From positions 62,001 through 126,000 of the forward strand of contig NZ_JAGYJK010000016.1 in NCBI RefSeq assembly GCF_018402175.1: a stretch of 64,000 nucleotides of DNA. Reading direction: 5' to 3'. Under the pieces are notes generated by a model. The model had not been told where the DNA came from and did no database searches. It saw nothing but the letters and a program-made list of their open reading frames with translations. Position numbers and translations under genes: made by a program. Shown piece after piece: positions 61,275-64,000 of the stretch; position 1 is the stretch's first letter; the number at the start of each line of letters is the position of its first letter. Source of the DNA: Yoonia sp. (GTDB lineage Bacteria; Pseudomonadota; Alphaproteobacteria; Rhodobacterales; Rhodobacteraceae).

Positions 61275-63065
61275 CTACTCGGCGGCGACACCTTCGGTGA
61301 ACTGCAGCCGTGCCAGCCGCGCGTAAAGGCCGCCTTGCGCGACCAGCGCGTCATGCGTGCCCTGCGCCACGATCCGACCCGCGTCAAAGACGATAATCCG
61401 GTCCGCCTTTTTCACCGTGGCCAGCCGGTGCGCCACGATCAGCGTCGTGCGTGACTTGGCCAAATCCTCGACCGCGCGCTGCACGGCATGTTCGCTTTCG
61501 GCGTCAAGCGCGCTTGTCGCTTCGTCCAGCAACAAGACCGGCGCATCGCGCAGGATGGCACGCGCGATGGCGATCCGCTGCTTTTGTCCGCCAGACAGCA
61601 TGACACCGCGTTCGCCGACATAGCTGTCATAGCCACCGGGCAAGGCGATCAGGAAATCATGCGCGGCGGCGGCTTTGGCAGCGGCTTCGACCTCGGCATC
61701 GCTGGCATCGGGGCGGCCAAAGCGGATATTTTCACGCGCAGTATCGGCAAAGATCACCGGGTCCTGCGGCACCAATGCGATATGCCTGCGAAATTCGGCG
61801 CGGTTCAGGTCACGCAGGTCGATCCCGTCCAATGTCACGGCGCCTTCCTGCGGATCATAGAACCGCTGGACCAGCTGGATGATCGTGCTTTTGCCCGCAC
61901 CCGACGGGCCAACAAGGGCAACAGTTTCACCGGCTGCGATATGCAGGTCGATCCCATCCAGCGCGGAAATCGACATCCGCGACGGATAGCTGAACCGCAG
62001 GTTTTCAAAGCGCAGTTCGCCCCTGACAGGCGTGGGCAAGCGGCGCGGTTGCGCGGGGTCGGTCACGCTATCCTCGATGGTCAGCAATTCGACCAGCCGT
62101 TCGGTCGCGCCTGCCGCGCGCTGCAGTTCGCCCCAAACCTCGGACAGGGCGGCAACGGCCCCGCCGACCATAATCGTATAGATCATGAATTGCACCAGCC
62201 CGCCTTCGGTGATTTCGCCGGCGACCACGTCCTGCGACCCCATTTGCAGGAACAGGACAATCGCCGCAAAGACCATGAAAATCACAACCGCCGTCAAAAA
62301 CGCGCGCGTCAGGATGCGCCGTCGTGCGGACCGATAGCTTTGTTCGGTCACCGCGTCGAATTTGGCCTGGCTCAGACCCTCGTGGGTAAAGGCCTGCACC
62401 GTCTGGGCCGATGTCAAAAGTTCAGAAGCATCACCGCTGGATTCCGCGATCAGATCCTGATTTTCGCGCGACAGGCTGCGCACGCGGCGGCCAAGAAACA
62501 GGATCGGGAACAACACCACGGGGATCGGCCACAGCACCATGATGCTCATCTTGACCGAGGTCAGCAGCATCAGGATGACACCGCCAATAAAGATCAGGAT
62601 ATTGCGCAGCGCGATCGAGGCGGAACTGCCGATCACCGACAGGATCAGCGTGGTGTCGGTGGTGATCCGGCTCAGCACTTCGCCGGTCATGATCCGTTCG
62701 TAAAAGGCGGGGCTCATGCTGATCATGCGGTTGAACACGGCCTTGCGGATATCGGCCACAACCCGTTCGCCCAGACGCGTGACCAGATAATATCGCAGCG
62801 CAGTCCCAAAGGCGAGAAGCACGGCAAAAGCCAGCAGCGCCATGAAATGGCGGCCGATTTCGACACTGTCGATCCCGAAATTATCGACCACCAGACGCGC
62901 AACCAGTGGCAGGCTAAGCGCGACCATCGCGGTAAAGACAAGTGCGAATCCCGCCCCGATCAGGTTCCATTTATAAGGTTTGATGAACGGCCACAGCGCG
63001 CGCAGCGCACTTATCTTTTTGCTGGCTGGCCGGTCTTCTGCTTTGGTCTGCACAGTTTCGGCCAT
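61275..63065 (-). CDS. ABC exporter, MsbA/lipid-type half-transporter (TM and ATPase fused)
   Basis: A 596-residue half-transporter: six membrane helices (about 30-320), then the nucleotide-binding domain. The latter has Walker A GPSGAGKST (Lys392), signature LSGGQKQRIAIARA, Walker B VLLLDEATSALD and H-loop VAHRL. It would act as a homodimer. MsbA (lipid A flippase) and multidrug exporters have the same layout; I cannot choose. The start at 63065 is after the tRNA-Gly gene; the longer frame passes through it and is rejected. Confidence 0.88.
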   Translation of the reverse strand: MAETVQTKAEDRPASKKISALRALWPFIKPYKWNLIGAGFALVFTAMVALSLPLVARLVVDNFGIDSVEIGRHFMALLAFAVLLAFGTALRYYLVTRLGERVVADIRKAVFNRMISMSPAFYERIMTGEVLSRITTDTTLILSVIGSSASIALRNILIFIGGVILMLLTSVKMSIMVLWPIPVVLFPILFLGRRVRSLSRENQDLIAESSGDASELLTSAQTVQAFTHEGLSQAKFDAVTEQSYRSARRRILTRAFLTAVVIFMVFAAIVLFLQMGSQDVVAGEITEGGLVQFMIYTIMVGGAVAALSEVWGELQRAAGATERLVELLTIEDSVTDPAQPRRLPTPVRGELRFENLRFSYPSRMSISALDGIDLHIAAGETVALVGPSGAGKSTIIQLVQRFYDPQEGAVTLDGIDLRDLNRAEFRRHIALVPQDPVIFADTARENIRFGRPDASDAEVEAAAKAAAAHDFLIALPGGYDSYVGERGVMLSGGQKQRIAIARAILRDAPVLLLDEATSALDAESEHAVQRAVEDLAKSRTTLIVAHRLATVKKADRIIVFDAGRIVAQGTHDALVAQGGLYARLARLQFTEGVAAE

Positions 63066-63157
63066 CGGGCGTCCTTTGTCTATCAGGGCCTGATGTAAAG
63101 CTGGGCCGCCATATGCACAAGTTGGGACCCATCTTTGGTCCGCAATTGTCGCAGGGT

Positions 63158-63231
63158 TGGAGCGGGCGGCGGGAATCGAACCCGCGTCTCTTGCTTGGAA
63201 GGCAAGGGTCTTACCATTACACAACGCCCGC
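63158..63231 (-). tRNA. tRNA-Gly (anticodon TCC)
   Basis: On the minus strand the acceptor GCGGGCG (63225-63231) pairs with CGCCCGC (63162-63168). The anticodon loop CTTCCAA lies between CTTGC and GCAAG, reading TCC. T-arm GCGGGTTCGATTCCCGC, discriminator T, then encoded CCA (63158-63160). It lies upstream of the ABC exporter gene. Confidence 0.95.
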
Positions 63232-63280
63232 GCAGTGTTTGGATTAAGTCACGCAGCCCGCGCCGTCAAGGAACAGCCCG

Positions 63281-63316
63281 CATCTTCCGAGCATAAATAT
63301 CCCCCGCGCGGAGCGC
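63281..63316. repeat. Intergenic repeat, copy 2 (matches 48228-48262)
   Basis: CATCTTCCGAGC, a variable ATA, then AATATCCCCCGCGCGGAGCGC: the same element as at 48228, with one extra C. It lies between the tRNA-Gly gene and the partial 5'-nucleotidase gene. The GCGC arms could form a short stem. Confidence 0.65.
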
Positions 63317-63369
63317 AGCTGACATCGCATTGCGCGCCACCACTTGCAGCGGCGCGCAATGTGTTTGCA

Positions 63370-64000
63370 TCAGTTCACGGTGATCCGACCGTCGGTATAG
63401 GGCGTGAAGACACCCTGCGCCGCCATATATTCAGCCAGCACATCCGCCAGATCGGGGCCGAAATCATAGGCATTGGCCGCATCCTCGAACATGGCATAGC
63501 CGTCACCGCCATTGCGGACATAATTGTTGGACACCACCGCATAGACCATGGCCGGATCAAGCGGCGCATCGGCCACCATCACGTCAGACACGCGTTCGCC
63601 AGCAGGTGCCGTGCTGTTGACGGTAAAGGTCATGCCGGCGACCTGCGGGAAACGACCGGCGCCTTCCTCGATCTGGCCGACACCGTTTTCAAGTGCGGCC
63701 AGCAGGGTTTCACCCGTCACCTCGAAGGTGGACAGCGTGTTCTGGAATGGCAGCACGCCCAGCACTTCGCCCATCGTCACCTCGCCCGCGTCAATCGAGG
63801 CGCGGATGCCGCCCCCGTTCTGGATCGCGATCTGGACGCCCTGATCACGCACGCGGTCCAGCATCGCATCGGCGATCAGCGATCCCATCGGGCATTCCAT
63901 CGCACGGCAGACAGTGCGGTCACCATCAATCGCCGCGGCAGTTTCAGCGACGATGCGCGTCTTCATCTCTTCGATCGGCCCGGCGAGTTCGGCGATCCGC
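63370..64000 (-). CDS. 5'-Nucleotidase (UshA-type), C-terminal part, runs off the window
   Basis: The frame is open to the right edge, so this is the C-terminal 210 residues. They contain the 5'-nucleotidase C-terminal substrate-binding domain: QNGGGIRASIDAGEVTMGEVLGVLPFQNTL and VSNNYVRNGGDGYAMF. The Asn-Gly-Gly-Gly and stacking Phe residues are those that hold the nucleoside base. The protein would be a periplasmic metallophosphoesterase releasing phosphate from nucleotides. The metal-binding N-terminal domain and signal peptide are outside the window. Confidence 0.92.
   Translation of the reverse strand, partial: RIAELAGPIEEMKTRIVAETAAAIDGDRTVCRAMECPMGSLIADAMLDRVRDQGVQIAIQNGGGIRASIDAGEVTMGEVLGVLPFQNTLSTFEVTGETLLAALENGVGQIEEGAGRFPQVAGMTFTVNSTAPAGERVSDVMVADAPLDPAMVYAVVSNNYVRNGGDGYAMFEDAANAYDFGPDLADVLAEYMAAQGVFTPYTDGRITVN

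Noticed and set aside
59265-61454. 729-codon plus-strand frame
   Set aside because: It is the antisense of the acyl-CoA synthetase gene; its translation is rich in His, Gln and Arg as expected from a GC-rich shadow frame.
61488-63098. 536-codon plus-strand frame
   Set aside because: Antisense of the ABC exporter gene, which has all the expected ATPase motifs.

Overview
The window is a GC-rich chromosomal segment from an alphaproteobacterium, most likely a marine Rhodobacterales (Roseobacter-group) bacterium. That placement is inferred from gene content: a cytochrome-linked formate dehydrogenase with its DUF3305/DUF3306 neighbours, a TAXI-type TRAP transporter beside ectoine-degradation genes, a compact che operon, and an mreBCD-mrdA-rodA cluster after leuA. 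I saw no prophage, insertion sequence or CRISPR array. Genes are tightly packed, with many 1-8 bp overlaps of stop and start codons, and no gene-free stretch exceeds 300 bp.

Layout. 1-8.1 kb: end of an FtsX-type ABC permease, gltX, a Tat-exported metallo-beta-lactamase-fold protein, nadE, a secreted MORN-repeat protein built from two copies of a nine-repeat block, and an iron-sulfur photolyase (PhrB type) overlapped by an SDR gene. 8.2-9.9 kb: leuA, preceded by a 20-codon leader ORF with four consecutive Leu codons, and followed by a strong terminator. 10.2-16.7 kb: rod-shape and elongation operon mreB-mreC-mreD-mrdA-rodA plus a GhrA-like dehydrogenase. 16.8-18.4 kb (minus): an SseB-like protein and a 3-hydroxyisobutyrate dehydrogenase homologue. 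18.7-21.7 kb: capsule export ATPase and inner-membrane polysaccharide co-polymerase genes, then kdsA. A tRNA-Gln gene follows.

22.3-33.9 kb (minus) is the most interesting part: thirteen co-directional genes around a tungsten- or molybdenum-type formate dehydrogenase. They encode a biotin/lipoate-ligase-like protein, DUF6505, DUF6352, DUF3305, DUF3306, a TorD-family chaperone, a small Tat protein, FdhA, FdhB, the cytochrome b subunit, an Mrp/ApbC Fe-S carrier ATPase, a 51-residue membrane protein, and a WD40-cytochrome c fusion. A divergent 650-residue multi-cluster ferredoxin protein lies at 34.1-36.0 kb and a tungstate-type ABC transporter (permease and ATPase, no binding protein) at 36.1-37.5 kb. 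Several of these families have no assigned biochemical role; together they look like a dedicated metal-supply, maturation and electron-transfer island.

38.5-48.1 kb: a TAXI TRAP transporter (binding protein, DUF1850, fused permease), ectoine catabolic genes doeB and doeA, a divergent DoeD-like aminotransferase broken by a one-base frameshift at an A tract, and an Orn/Lys/Arg decarboxylase. 48.3-52.6 kb: cueR and copA with a textbook MerR-type promoter, a DsbA-family protein and an L,D-transpeptidase. 52.8-59.3 kb: chemotaxis operon STAS-cheY-cheA-cheW-cheR-cheY-(frameshifted small gene)-(46-codon ORF)-cheB-cheD without a receptor gene. 59.3-64 kb: an acyl-CoA synthetase, an MsbA-like ABC exporter, tRNA-Gly, and the 3' end of a 5'-nucleotidase gene.

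Gene starts were chosen from family similarity, upstream Shine-Dalgarno sequences and stop/start overlaps. Functional names rest on recognised motifs and neighbourhood, not on database searches.
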